The notes under the pieces were generated by a model. It was given only the letters and a program-made list of their open reading frames with translations, was not told the origin of the DNA and did not search any database. From an uncultured Clostridia bacterium (GTDB lineage Bacteria > Bacillota > Clostridia > Oscillospirales > Ruminococcaceae), in the NCBI GenBank assembly GCA_947385505.1, contig CANDLP010000169.1, positions 1-5,806 on the forward strand: 5,806 bases of DNA. The letters run 5' to 3'. Of this stretch, positions 1 through 5,806 are shown piece by piece. Each line of letters opens with the position of its first letter. Position 1 is the stretch's first letter. A program made the translations under genes and the position numbers.

Positions 1-652
1 ATTTAAAAGTAAAATCATTCATTCTTCGGACATAACCCCTGAATGAACACGGATCAGGCGCGCCGTTTTTCAACGGAAGCGCTCTTTGTTTCCTCGGCGG
101 CCAACCGAATTTAAGCAAAGGCAGCGCGTCCTCAGAAACCGAGCGGGGAAAGATTTCCGAACCGTGCTCTCCGCTAAAAGCCGTTTCCGCGCCGCGGGTT
201 ATCGGCTCCTGATGAAAAAGATGAGGACCTTTGGATAATTTATCCTTGTCAATAATTCGGGTGACAGTTTTCGGTATTGCCGCAATACAAGATATATGCG
301 CTCCTCTCGAAGAGAGATAACCCATACCGTCGCTGAAAACCGCGAACTTTCCCAACTCCTCTTGGGACACTATCGCCGTCCCTTCGGGAATATCGGCGCT
401 GTCTACACAATTAAATTCGCGATACATATACTCAAAAGCATTCTCTATCCTCTCAACCGGAAGTCTCGCCATTGCACAAAGCTTATTCTCCAAAACAGAT
501 ACCGCATAAATAATATCTCCGATATTTACCATAGAAAGATCGGGCATTATCACATATTTACTTCCGTAAACTACCTTTATCGGTCCCCTGTCGCCATATT
601 CCACAAGCTTTTTAACATATTCGCTTTCCCAAAATATAACATAACCCGTCAA
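1..652 (-). CDS. Hypothetical protein downstream of argC, 3' end cut by window edge
   Basis: An uninterrupted reading frame of 217 codons runs on the minus strand from a TTG at 652 to the left edge, with no stop, so the C-terminus is missing. I chose TTG 652 because AGGTGA (658-663) lies 5 nt upstream; an in-frame GTG at 661 is the alternative but has a poorer ribosome site. The gap to the argC stop is about 25 nt, so it is probably the next gene of the same operon. The first 80 or so residues look beta-rich, with a stretch GDIIYAVSVLENKLCAMARL at about residues 45-64 that vaguely recalls EVE/PUA-like barrels; this is a weak impression only. The later part is rich in Pro, Arg and Lys, with GWPPRKQR and APDPCSFRGYVRRMND near the visible end. 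No signal peptide or membrane segment is seen. I do not recognise the family. It is not ArgJ, ArgB or ArgD, which would be the expected neighbours of argC. Confidence 0.72.
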   Translation of the reverse strand, partial: MTGYVIFWESEYVKKLVEYGDRGPIKVVYGSKYVIMPDLSMVNIGDIIYAVSVLENKLCAMARLPVERIENAFEYMYREFNCVDSADIPEGTAIVSQEELGKFAVFSDGMGYLSSRGAHISCIAAIPKTVTRIIDKDKLSKGPHLFHQEPITRGAETAFSGEHGSEIFPRSVSEDALPLLKFGWPPRKQRALPLKNGAPDPCSFRGYVRRMNDFTFK

Positions 653-657
653 CTTTG

Positions 658-663
658 TCACCT
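658..663 (-). promoter_or_regulatory. Ribosome binding site deciding the start of the gene after argC
   Basis: AGGTGA on the minus strand sits 5 nt before TTG 652. It overlaps the alternative GTG start at 661, which makes TTG 652 the better start choice. Confidence 0.5.
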
Positions 664-677
664 GTCCGTTACAAAAA

Positions 678-1622
678 CTATAAAAGTCCGGTTGTTTCGT
701 CTATACCCATCATTATATTAAGACATTGTACGGCAGCCCCGCTTGCACCCTTGCCCAAATTGTCAAGTCTTGAGGTCAGGACGATTCTGTCCTCGCTGCC
801 ATAAACAAATATTTCCATATAATTTTTCCCGATTAAAGTATTTGCCGGTAAAAAACCGTCAGCCAGAACCTCGCCGCCCATAAAATCATACACTTTTATC
901 ATTGGCTGATCTTTATAATGCTCTTTAAACATATTTACAATTTCTTCAGGCGAATACCGCTTTGTCATAAGCTTTGGAAATAAAGGAACCGTCACCGTCA
1001 TACCGCTGTGATAATCGCAAATCAAAGGCATAAAGATCGGCTTTTCCGACAGACCGCATATCTGCTGCATTTCCGGAAGATGCTTGTGCTGTTGGGTCAG
1101 CGCGTACTGGCGAGGACTTCCGTATTCAAAAGGTCTTTCCTCTCCCTCGTATGCTGCAATGGCTTTTTTTCCCGCTCCGCTGTATCCCGAAACCCCATAG
1201 CAGGTTAAAGGATAATCGGGAGCAATAAAACCGTTTGACGTCAAAGGATATACCAAAGATATAAAACCGCCCGCATAGCAGCCGGGAACCGCCACCCTGT
1301 TTGAATTTCTTATTTTCTCTCGGTGTGCCGAAGACAGCTCCGGAAAACCGTATGCCCAATCCCGATTTGTACGGTGAGCGGTTGACGCGTCTATTATCCT
1401 TACATCGGGATTTTCCACCAAAGATACCGCTTCAACAGCCGCCGCGTCAGGCAGGCATAAAAAGGTGAAATCCGATGAATTTATCAGCTTTTTTCTTTCC
1501 TGAGGGTCTTTTCTTTTTTCCTCGTCGATTTGAATCAATTCAATGTCGGAGCGATGGGCAAATCTCTCAAATATTTTAAGACCCGTTGTGCCTTCTTTTC
1601 CGTCTATAAATACTTTTGTCAA
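678..1622 (-). CDS. argC: N-acetyl-gamma-glutamyl-phosphate reductase, type 2 (ArgC)
   Basis: This cytoplasmic enzyme of arginine biosynthesis reduces N-acetylglutamyl 5-phosphate with NADPH to N-acetylglutamate 5-semialdehyde. The 314-residue protein opens with MTKVFIDGKEGTTGL, whose Gly-rich loop (residues 8-14) belongs to the NADP-binding fold. DASTAHR lies at 78-84, and AVPGCY at 111-116 holds the predicted catalytic Cys115. QQHKHLPEM (177-185) carries a candidate active-site His, and DNLGKGASGAAVQCLN (287-302) is the conserved C-terminal motif. The N-terminal FIDGxxGTTGL pattern and the length near 310 residues fit the short type 2 class rather than the roughly 340-residue type 1 enzyme of E. 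coli. The start is TTG at 1622 with AAGGAG 7 nt upstream; that ribosome site overlaps the end of the kinase gene, whose stop is only 4 nt away, so translation is likely coupled. The gene appears complete, ending in TAG at 678. Confidence 0.96.
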   Translation of the reverse strand: MTKVFIDGKEGTTGLKIFERFAHRSDIELIQIDEEKRKDPQERKKLINSSDFTFLCLPDAAAVEAVSLVENPDVRIIDASTAHRTNRDWAYGFPELSSAHREKIRNSNRVAVPGCYAGGFISLVYPLTSNGFIAPDYPLTCYGVSGYSGAGKKAIAAYEGEERPFEYGSPRQYALTQQHKHLPEMQQICGLSEKPIFMPLICDYHSGMTVTVPLFPKLMTKRYSPEEIVNMFKEHYKDQPMIKVYDFMGGEVLADGFLPANTLIGKNYMEIFVYGSEDRIVLTSRLDNLGKGASGAAVQCLNIMMGIDETTGLL

Positions 1623-1626
1623 TTTA

Positions 1627-2532
1627 TTACTCCTTTTTATCTTGTGTTGTGCTTATAAGTTTTTCAACTTCCGCAAGTGTGGGAGGGTTTTTCGCAATCG
1701 GAAATTTTGTACAGGCTGTTCCTGCCACCGCGCTTGCGTATTTCACTGTATCGTCATCGCTCATTTTATTGTACAATGCGTATATAACTCCCGCCTTAAA
1801 GCTGTCTCCGGCGCCCAAAGTTGATACTATATCCAAAGAATACGGCTTGAAATATTTGGGAGACTGTCCCTTCCTGCCGTAAATAAGCTCTTTCTCGCCT
1901 CTTGTAAATATAACAAGCCCGTCGGTATTGTCGGTATAAAGTTTAAACAGTGTTTCCATATCGATATTCGGGTACGTTTCACCGAGATATTGATGTGAGA
2001 CTGCGTTAACGGCACAGTTTTTATTTATTCGGCTGTCATGGCGGCAGTCTATTGTAACATAGGGCTTTCTCCACTTTACACAAAGCTCCGAAGACAAATC
2101 GGGATAAAAATAAGGATCAATCCCGCAGCAAGCGGCGTTTTTTATTGAATCCTCCGAAGGTTTTTCATAAAAAGGCTCTTTTTGACCGTAGTGCTTCTGC
2201 CATTCACCGAAGACGGTTCTTGTTTTGCCGTCTATTATTACCCAGTCGATTATACCGTCAAAGTCTCTATCCTTAAGCTCGCTTAAATCAACATTTTTAT
2301 CGGAAAAATGATCTCTTATAATATTTCTGTTGATAATTCCCAGATAAGTGCCCCCAAGCTTTAAAGGACAGCCCAAAGAAGCGAGAACAGCAGCAGCGGT
2401 ACCCGTTTCCCCACCGACAAGATGATATTTTTCCTTTATTTCGCCGTAACCGTCTGCCAAAGGAAATTTATCTTTCAGCAAAAAAGCCTTTGTGGAGATA
2501 ATCATACCGTACATATAAATATAATTCTTCAA
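1627..2532 (-). CDS. PfkB-family (ribokinase-like) carbohydrate kinase
   Basis: The protein is a predicted cytoplasmic ATP-dependent kinase of the ribokinase/PfkB superfamily, which phosphorylates a hydroxyl of a sugar, nucleoside or related compound. With the TTG start at 2532 it has 301 residues, normal for the family. The N-terminal glycine signature is GGETGTAAAVLASLG (about 40-54), with Thr where many members have the conserved Asn. The C-terminal signature is DIVSTLGAGDSFKAG (234-248), in which GAGD forms the anion hole and Asp243 is the predicted catalytic base. TRGEKELIYG (210-219) matches the strand before the nucleotide site. The start is inferred: GGGGAG and GAAGG lie 10 and 4 nt before TTG 2532, whereas an in-frame TTG at 2553 has no ribosome site and would overlap the previous gene by 14 nt. 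It is packed between the nucleotidyltransferase gene and argC. The substrate cannot be told from sequence. Confidence 0.88.
   Translation of the reverse strand: MKNYIYMYGMIISTKAFLLKDKFPLADGYGEIKEKYHLVGGETGTAAAVLASLGCPLKLGGTYLGIINRNIIRDHFSDKNVDLSELKDRDFDGIIDWVIIDGKTRTVFGEWQKHYGQKEPFYEKPSEDSIKNAACCGIDPYFYPDLSSELCVKWRKPYVTIDCRHDSRINKNCAVNAVSHQYLGETYPNIDMETLFKLYTDNTDGLVIFTRGEKELIYGRKGQSPKYFKPYSLDIVSTLGAGDSFKAGVIYALYNKMSDDDTVKYASAVAGTACTKFPIAKNPPTLAEVEKLISTTQDKKE
1630..1635 (-). promoter_or_regulatory. Strong ribosome binding site fixing the TTG start of argC
   Basis: AAGGAG on the minus strand lies 7 nt before TTG 1622 and overlaps the last codons and stop of the upstream kinase gene. It supports a non-ATG start, as no in-frame ATG lies near the conserved ArgC N-terminus. 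Confidence 0.8.
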
Positions 2533-2539
2533 CTTACCT

Positions 2540-3301
2540 TCACTCCCCGTCAAAAATTATATAAAGCATTTTTTCCGCAAATTCGACAGCCTTTTCCGCG
2601 CTAACAGTCATTTCCCTATCCGATAAATAACAGTCAAGCGCTTCTTTGACAAGCGTGGTATCAAGTTCAGCGTTTTCCGCCGCATAACGTCCGCCGTCAG
2701 CTTTGGAAAGACACTTTCCTTCTTTTACATAAGCCAATGTGCGGCACAAATTAAGAATGACATAAATCGGATCAGTTAAAATATCCGAAGCGGCATTCCT
2801 GATATCACAATAAACACTGTCAATATAACATTCCTTAGAAACTTCACCGAAAACTTTATTTATACTCTCACCAAATATAACTCTGCCGTAATTATTGATA
2901 ACGGTGAAATGCGCCGCCAAGTCCTTATCAACACCGTTCATATTTCTGACATAATCATGCGGCGACCGCCTGTAGCTGTCCAGATGAACGGGTGAAAAAT
3001 GAAGCTCAAAAGGCGTAGGATAAAGAAAGGGATCACAGTATTCACGTTTAACCACACTTATCTCCAAACCCTTTGCAGGCGCTTGTTCATTCAAAGCCGC
3101 GATTTCTTTCATAAACAAAAGCTTTTGTGAAACGGAAATATCTTTTTCAATCACAACGATAATATCAATATCGCTTTTATTTGGATTAAAACACCCCATA
3201 GCCATTGATCCGTGCAGATAAATTCCCGTTAGATCGCTTCCGATAACTTTTTTCACCTTTTCCGCAAATATATGAACAAGGTTCTCATAATATAAATTCA
3301 T
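2540..3301 (-). CDS. AadA/ANT-like nucleotidyltransferase (DUF4111-type)
   Basis: This 253-residue protein has the two-domain layout of AadA-type aminoglycoside nucleotidyltransferases. The N-terminal catalytic domain carries LHGSMAMGCF at 29-38, with the Gly31-Ser32 nucleotide-binding pair, then SDIDIIVV (43-50), with Asp44 and Asp46 as predicted metal ligands. Glu80 in LEISVV fits the catalytic base position of AadA. The FELHF segment near 98-102 and DLAAHFTVINNYGRVIFGE (127-145) continue the family pattern. The helical C-terminal domain includes LNLCRTLAYVKEGKCLSK (183-200), the typical DUF4111 helix. Family members transfer AMP from ATP to a hydroxyl of an acceptor; many chromosomal homologues have no known acceptor. 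It starts at ATG 3301, 34 nt after argH, with only a weak, distant GAGG as ribosome site, so it may depend on coupling. Its end overlaps the upstream region and ribosome site of the kinase gene. Calling it an antibiotic resistance gene would be premature. Confidence 0.85.
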   Translation of the reverse strand: MNLYYENLVHIFAEKVKKVIGSDLTGIYLHGSMAMGCFNPNKSDIDIIVVIEKDISVSQKLLFMKEIAALNEQAPAKGLEISVVKREYCDPFLYPTPFELHFSPVHLDSYRRSPHDYVRNMNGVDKDLAAHFTVINNYGRVIFGESINKVFGEVSKECYIDSVYCDIRNAASDILTDPIYVILNLCRTLAYVKEGKCLSKADGGRYAAENAELDTTLVKEALDCYLSDREMTVSAEKAVEFAEKMLYIIFDGE

Positions 3302-3335
3302 TGTGTTTTATAAGCCTCGAATTCTGCCGGATTTA

Positions 3336-4754
3336 CTAACTATAATCATGTGTCATAACGGTATGGGAAGAATAAAGTAAGTCATTCAAAGCTTTTTTTG
3401 TATATTTTATCTGTTCCGCAACGCTTTCAGGTGATGGACCTCCCTTTGAGCTTCTCATGTTGACGCAGGTATCAAGGCTTATTGCTTCATATATGTCGTT
3501 TTCAAATATTTCGCATCTGCTCTTGTAATCCTCAATAGGCAAATGCTCCAGATCAGTTTTTTTCTCTATGCAAAGGGCAACCAATCCTCCCGTTATCTTG
3601 TAAGCGTCCCTGAACGCCATTCCTTTTTTGACAAGATAATCGGCGCAGTCTGTGGCGTTTATAAATCCCTTAGCCGCAGCGTTTCTCATGTTCTCTTTAT
3701 AAACGGACATTGTTTCAAGCATAGGTATAAAAGTGGATAAACAGAGCTTTACATTGTCAACAGCGTCAAAAATTGCCTCCTTATCCTCCTGCATATCCTT
3801 GTTGTATGCCAAAGGCAGTCCCTTCATCATGGTTAAAAGGTTCATATTGTCCCCTATAACACGGGCGCACTTTCCCCTTATCAGTTCAGTAACATCGGGA
3901 TTTTTCTTTTGCGGCATTATACTTGAACCGGTAGCATAGGCGTCGTCAAGCTCAATAAATTTAAATTCCCAACTGCACCACAAAATTATTTCCTCGGAAA
4001 ACCTTGAAAGGTGAGTCATAATGAGTGATACGGCACTTGCCAACTCTATGCAGAAATCCCTGTCGGAAACTCCGTCAAGGGAATTTACCGAAGCACAGTC
4101 AAATTTAAGCAGCTCGGCGGTAAAGTCTCTGTCAATCGGGTAAGTTGTACCAGCCAAAGCGCCGCTTCCCAAGGGGCACTGATTCATTCGCTTTTTTACG
4201 TCGTTCAGCCTTCCTATATCCCGCAAAAACATTTGTGCATACGCCATAAGATGATGAGCAAAGGTAATCGGCTGCGCCCTCTGTAAGTGAGTATATCCCG
4301 GCATTATTGTATCGGTATGCCTTTCGGCAGTTTCACATAGTACATTTATCAGTTTTTCCAACAGCAATTTGATTTCCTCAGTTTCGTCCCGAAGATAAAG
4401 GCGGATATCCAAAGCCACCTGATCGTTTCGCGAACGGGCGGTGTGAAGCCTTTTACCCGTTTCGCCGAGTCTTTCCGTAAGCACGCTTTCTATGAACATA
4501 TGAATATCCTCCGCATTCATATCAAGCCGTACTTTTCCTTCTTCAATATCCTTAAGCACATTTTTTAATTCCGCCACAAGCGCTTTGCTGTCCTCTTCGG
4601 AAATAATACCGCATTTTCCGAGCATTGTTGCGTGAGCTATGCTTCCGATTATATCATGTCTGTACATTCTGCCGTCAAAGGAGATGGAGGAATTAAAAGC
4701 GTTAACTTTACTGTCAACTTCTTTTGAAAATCTTCCTGCCCACATCATTGTCAT
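3336..4754 (-). CDS. argH: Argininosuccinate lyase (ArgH)
   Basis: ArgH is the last enzyme of arginine biosynthesis and splits argininosuccinate into arginine and fumarate in the cytoplasm. It belongs to the fumarase/aspartase superfamily and acts as a homotetramer. The 472-residue protein is full length. It opens with WAGRFSKEVD (5-14), the usual ArgH N-terminus. LHTARSRNDQVALDIRL (103-119) is conserved region 1, and MPGYTHLQRAQP (151-162) is conserved region 2 with the active-site His156. GSSIMPQKKNPD (276-287) is the superfamily signature loop containing the catalytic Ser. The start at ATG 4754 is supported by AAGAGG 8 nt upstream; ATG codons at the third and fourth positions are possible but farther from it. 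It follows argG across a 266-bp gap that is long for this operon because of an inserted element, and precedes the nucleotidyltransferase gene by 34 nt. No truncation or missing motif is seen. Confidence 0.98.
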   Translation of the reverse strand: MTMMWAGRFSKEVDSKVNAFNSSISFDGRMYRHDIIGSIAHATMLGKCGIISEEDSKALVAELKNVLKDIEEGKVRLDMNAEDIHMFIESVLTERLGETGKRLHTARSRNDQVALDIRLYLRDETEEIKLLLEKLINVLCETAERHTDTIMPGYTHLQRAQPITFAHHLMAYAQMFLRDIGRLNDVKKRMNQCPLGSGALAGTTYPIDRDFTAELLKFDCASVNSLDGVSDRDFCIELASAVSLIMTHLSRFSEEIILWCSWEFKFIELDDAYATGSSIMPQKKNPDVTELIRGKCARVIGDNMNLLTMMKGLPLAYNKDMQEDKEAIFDAVDNVKLCLSTFIPMLETMSVYKENMRNAAAKGFINATDCADYLVKKGMAFRDAYKITGGLVALCIEKKTDLEHLPIEDYKSRCEIFENDIYEAISLDTCVNMRSSKGGPSPESVAEQIKYTKKALNDLLYSSHTVMTHDYS

Positions 4755-4762
4755 AAATTTAA

Positions 4763-4768
4763 CCTCTT
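4763..4768 (-). promoter_or_regulatory. Ribosome binding site of argH
   Basis: AAGAGG on the minus strand, 8 nt before ATG 4754, favours the first of three nearby ATG codons in the argH frame. Confidence 0.6.
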
Positions 4769-4786
4769 ATATCGTTTATATTTTTC

Positions 4787-4827
4787 AGTCCCCTAAAAGC
4801 TTTGAATTTCAAGGCTCTTAGGGGGCT
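4787..4827. repeat. Long inverted repeat (hairpin) in the argG-argH gap
   Basis: The plus strand reads AGTCCCCTAAAAGCT, then a short palindromic centre TTGAATTTCAA, then GGCTCTTAGGGGGCT. The outer arms pair over about 15 bp with a few G-T or mismatched positions, and the centre can pair with itself. It stands 33 nt upstream of the argH start. No T-run follows it on either strand, so it is not a standard terminator; it may be an RNA-stabilising or processing hairpin, or part of an older inserted element. Confidence 0.65.
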
Positions 4828-4845
4828 GACGCCTTTTCGGCGTTA
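4827..4845. repeat. Small hairpin TGACGCC-TTTTC-GGCGTTA
   Basis: A 7-bp stem with one imperfect pair and a 5-nt loop directly abuts the larger hairpin at 4787-4827. A further small inverted repeat, CCCT-TATT-AGGG (4847-4858), leads into the left end of the MITE-like element. No T-tract is present, so a terminator role is not supported. Confidence 0.5.
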
Positions 4846-4853
4846 ACCCTTAT

Positions 4854-5018
4854 TAGGGGCATATCTGAAAAGTCGCAATTTACACAATTTCTACTAACTG
4901 CGGACGCTTTCTGCGTCAAAAATGCTCGTAATACCTCGTATTCCTCCGCTTTTTTCCTTGAAATCGCCACGCATTTAGCAAAATTGTACAAAATTGCTTT
5001 GTTTTCAGATACGCCCTA
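4854..5018. mobile_element. MITE-like element with TA-flanked terminal inverted repeats
   Basis: The left end TTAGGGGCATATCTGAAAA (4853-4871) and the inverted right end TTAGGGCGTATCTGAAAA (5002-5019) match apart from one gap and one mismatch. The inverted similarity continues inward less perfectly (GCAATTT-ACACAATTT against GCAATTTTGTACAATTTT), so the arms are about 40 bp. The core from 4856 to 5016 is 161 bp, begins GGG and ends CCC, and is flanked on each side by TA, as expected for a target duplication of IS630/Tc1-mariner-type transposition. It encodes no transposase, so it would be a non-autonomous element moved in trans. It ends two bases from the argG stop codon. On the minus strand an internal 26-codon frame (4894-4974) encodes GGIRGITSIFDAE, a peptide I recall from spurious small proteins in gut Clostridia genomes; that recollection is unverified. 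Confidence 0.72.
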
Positions 5019-5020
5019 AA

Positions 5021-5760
5021 TTATTTATTTCTCTCAGCGTCAAGCATTGCCTTAACCTTAATGGGCAAACCGAACAGATTGATAAATCCCGCGCTGTCCT
5101 TCTGATCGTAAACATCGTCCTCTCCGAAGGAAGCGAAATCCTCACTGTAAAGGGTATACGGTGAAGTAACGCCCGCATTTATAATATTTCCCTTGTACAG
5201 CTTAAGCTTAACCTCGCCCGTGCATGTCTCCTGGGTCTTGTCAACGAATGCGTCCATAGCTTCTCTTAAAGGTGTGTACCATTGTCCGTTGTAAACCAGA
5301 TCAGCATACTTAAGGGCAAGTCCGGCTTTATAGTGCTGAGTTTCCTTGTCAAGGCATATGGTTTCCAACACGTCGTGGGCATGATAAAGGATAGTACCGC
5401 CGGGCGTTTCGTAAACGCCTCTTGACTTCATGCCTACAAGACGGTTTTCCACTACGTCAAATAAGCCTATGCCGTTCTCTCCGCCTATTTTGTTCAGCTT
5501 CTTTATAAGCGACACTCCGTCCATTTTTTCACCGTCAATCGCAACAGGTATTCCCTTTTCAAAACTGATTGTGATATAGGTGGGCTTATCGGGAGCCGCT
5601 TCGGGGGATACGCCTAATTCAAGAAAACCGGGCTTGTTATACTGGGGCTCGTTGGCAGGATCTTCAAGGTCAAGACCTTCGTGAGATAAATGCCAAAGGT
5701 TCATATCCTTAGAATAATTTGTCTCTCTGGTAATTTTAATGGGAACATTGTGAGCTTCAG
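5021..5760 (-). CDS. argG: Argininosuccinate synthase (ArgG), C-terminal part only
   Basis: ArgG condenses citrulline and aspartate, using ATP, to argininosuccinate, the substrate of the neighbouring ArgH. About 246 C-terminal residues are present of a usual length near 400; the N-terminal ATP pyrophosphatase domain, including its P-loop, is lost because the contig ends in adapter sequence. Visible family motifs in order are [20 protein letters not shown], which belongs to the citrulline-binding region, then [21 protein letters not shown], then [21 protein letters not shown], then [20 protein letters not shown], and finally LKLYKGNI and [18 protein letters not shown] close to the C-terminus. 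The stop is TAA at 5021-5023. An open frame continues past 5760 to a GTG at 5794, but those first 11 or so residues ([11 protein letters not shown]) are translated adapter and must not be taken as the protein start. No start codon or promoter of argG lies in the window. Confidence 0.96.
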
Positions 5761-5806
5761 AGATCGGAAGAGCACACGTCTGAACTCCAGTCACGGAGCG
5801 TCATCT
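5761..5806 (+). other. Illumina TruSeq adapter and index, not genomic DNA
   Basis: Bases 5761-5794 match the 34-nt TruSeq read-1 3' adapter, which begins AGATCGGAAGAGC and ends CCAGTCAC. They are followed by GGAGCGTC (5795-5802), in the place of an 8-base i7 index, and by ATCT (5803-5806), the first bases of the constant sequence after the index. The argG coding similarity stops exactly where the adapter begins. This is untrimmed read-through carried into the assembly. Confidence 0.98.

Noticed and set aside
1..652. argJ as the gene after argC
   Set aside because: The translated frame shows no ornithine acetyltransferase motifs and does not resemble ArgJ, ArgB or ArgD.
296..721. Plus-strand open frame of 141 codons
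   Set aside because: It lies antisense to a longer minus-strand frame that continues the operon and overlaps the end of argC; its translation has no recognisable domain. It is best explained as a shadow.
4755..4830. Separate sigma-70 promoter for argH
   Set aside because: TATAAA-like sequences occur before the start, but the nearest TTGAAA-like -35 is about 26 bp away, too far for a standard promoter.
4787..4850. Rho-independent terminator between argG and argH
   Set aside because: The hairpins are present, but no T-run follows on either strand, and argH has no obvious promoter of its own.
4894..4974. Minus-strand 26-codon frame (MRGDFKEKSGGIRG...) inside the MITE-like element
   Set aside because: It falls wholly within the inverted-repeat element and has no clear ribosome site. 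A second overlapping frame in the same stretch is also open, so openness is not evidence of coding. Treated as a by-product of the repeat.
5761..5794. N-terminal extension of ArgG starting at GTG 5794
   Set aside because: The residues are translated Illumina adapter, not protein.
1..5806. CRISPR array, tRNA or rRNA genes
   Set aside because: No regularly spaced direct repeats and no recognisable tRNA or rRNA segments were seen on either strand by eye.

Overview
The window looks like a short metagenomic or draft-genome contig from a Gram-positive, Clostridia-type bacterium (Ruminococcaceae/Oscillospirales-like is my guess). The reasons are moderate-to-low GC, strong AGGAG-type ribosome binding sites, several TTG start codons and a small inverted-repeat element of a type I associate with gut Clostridia. 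This assignment is inference. The right end is not genomic: bases 5761-5806 are Illumina TruSeq adapter plus an 8-base index, so the real sequence stops at about 5760.

All genes lie on the minus strand and read right to left. The order is argG (3' part only, 5021-5760), a 266-bp gap holding hairpins and a MITE-like element (4755-5020), argH (3336-4754), an AadA/DUF4111-type nucleotidyltransferase (2540-3301), a PfkB-family sugar kinase (1627-2532), argC of the short type 2 class (678-1622), and an unrecognised ORF that starts just after argC and runs off the left edge (1-652). From argH leftwards the gaps are 34 nt, an 11-base gene end separating two start choices, 4 nt and about 25 nt. That spacing indicates one transcription unit with translational coupling.

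Three genes belong to arginine biosynthesis. ArgC makes N-acetylglutamate semialdehyde from N-acetylglutamyl phosphate. ArgG joins citrulline and aspartate to argininosuccinate, and ArgH splits that to arginine and fumarate. The usual argC partners (argJ, argB, argD) are not in the window. Instead, a nucleotidyltransferase and a PfkB kinase sit between argH and argC, and an unknown protein follows argC. The substrates of these three accessory proteins cannot be read from the sequence. Their tight packing with arg genes is the most biologically interesting point, together with the mobile-element-like insertion between argG and argH and the use of TTG as probable start for three successive genes.
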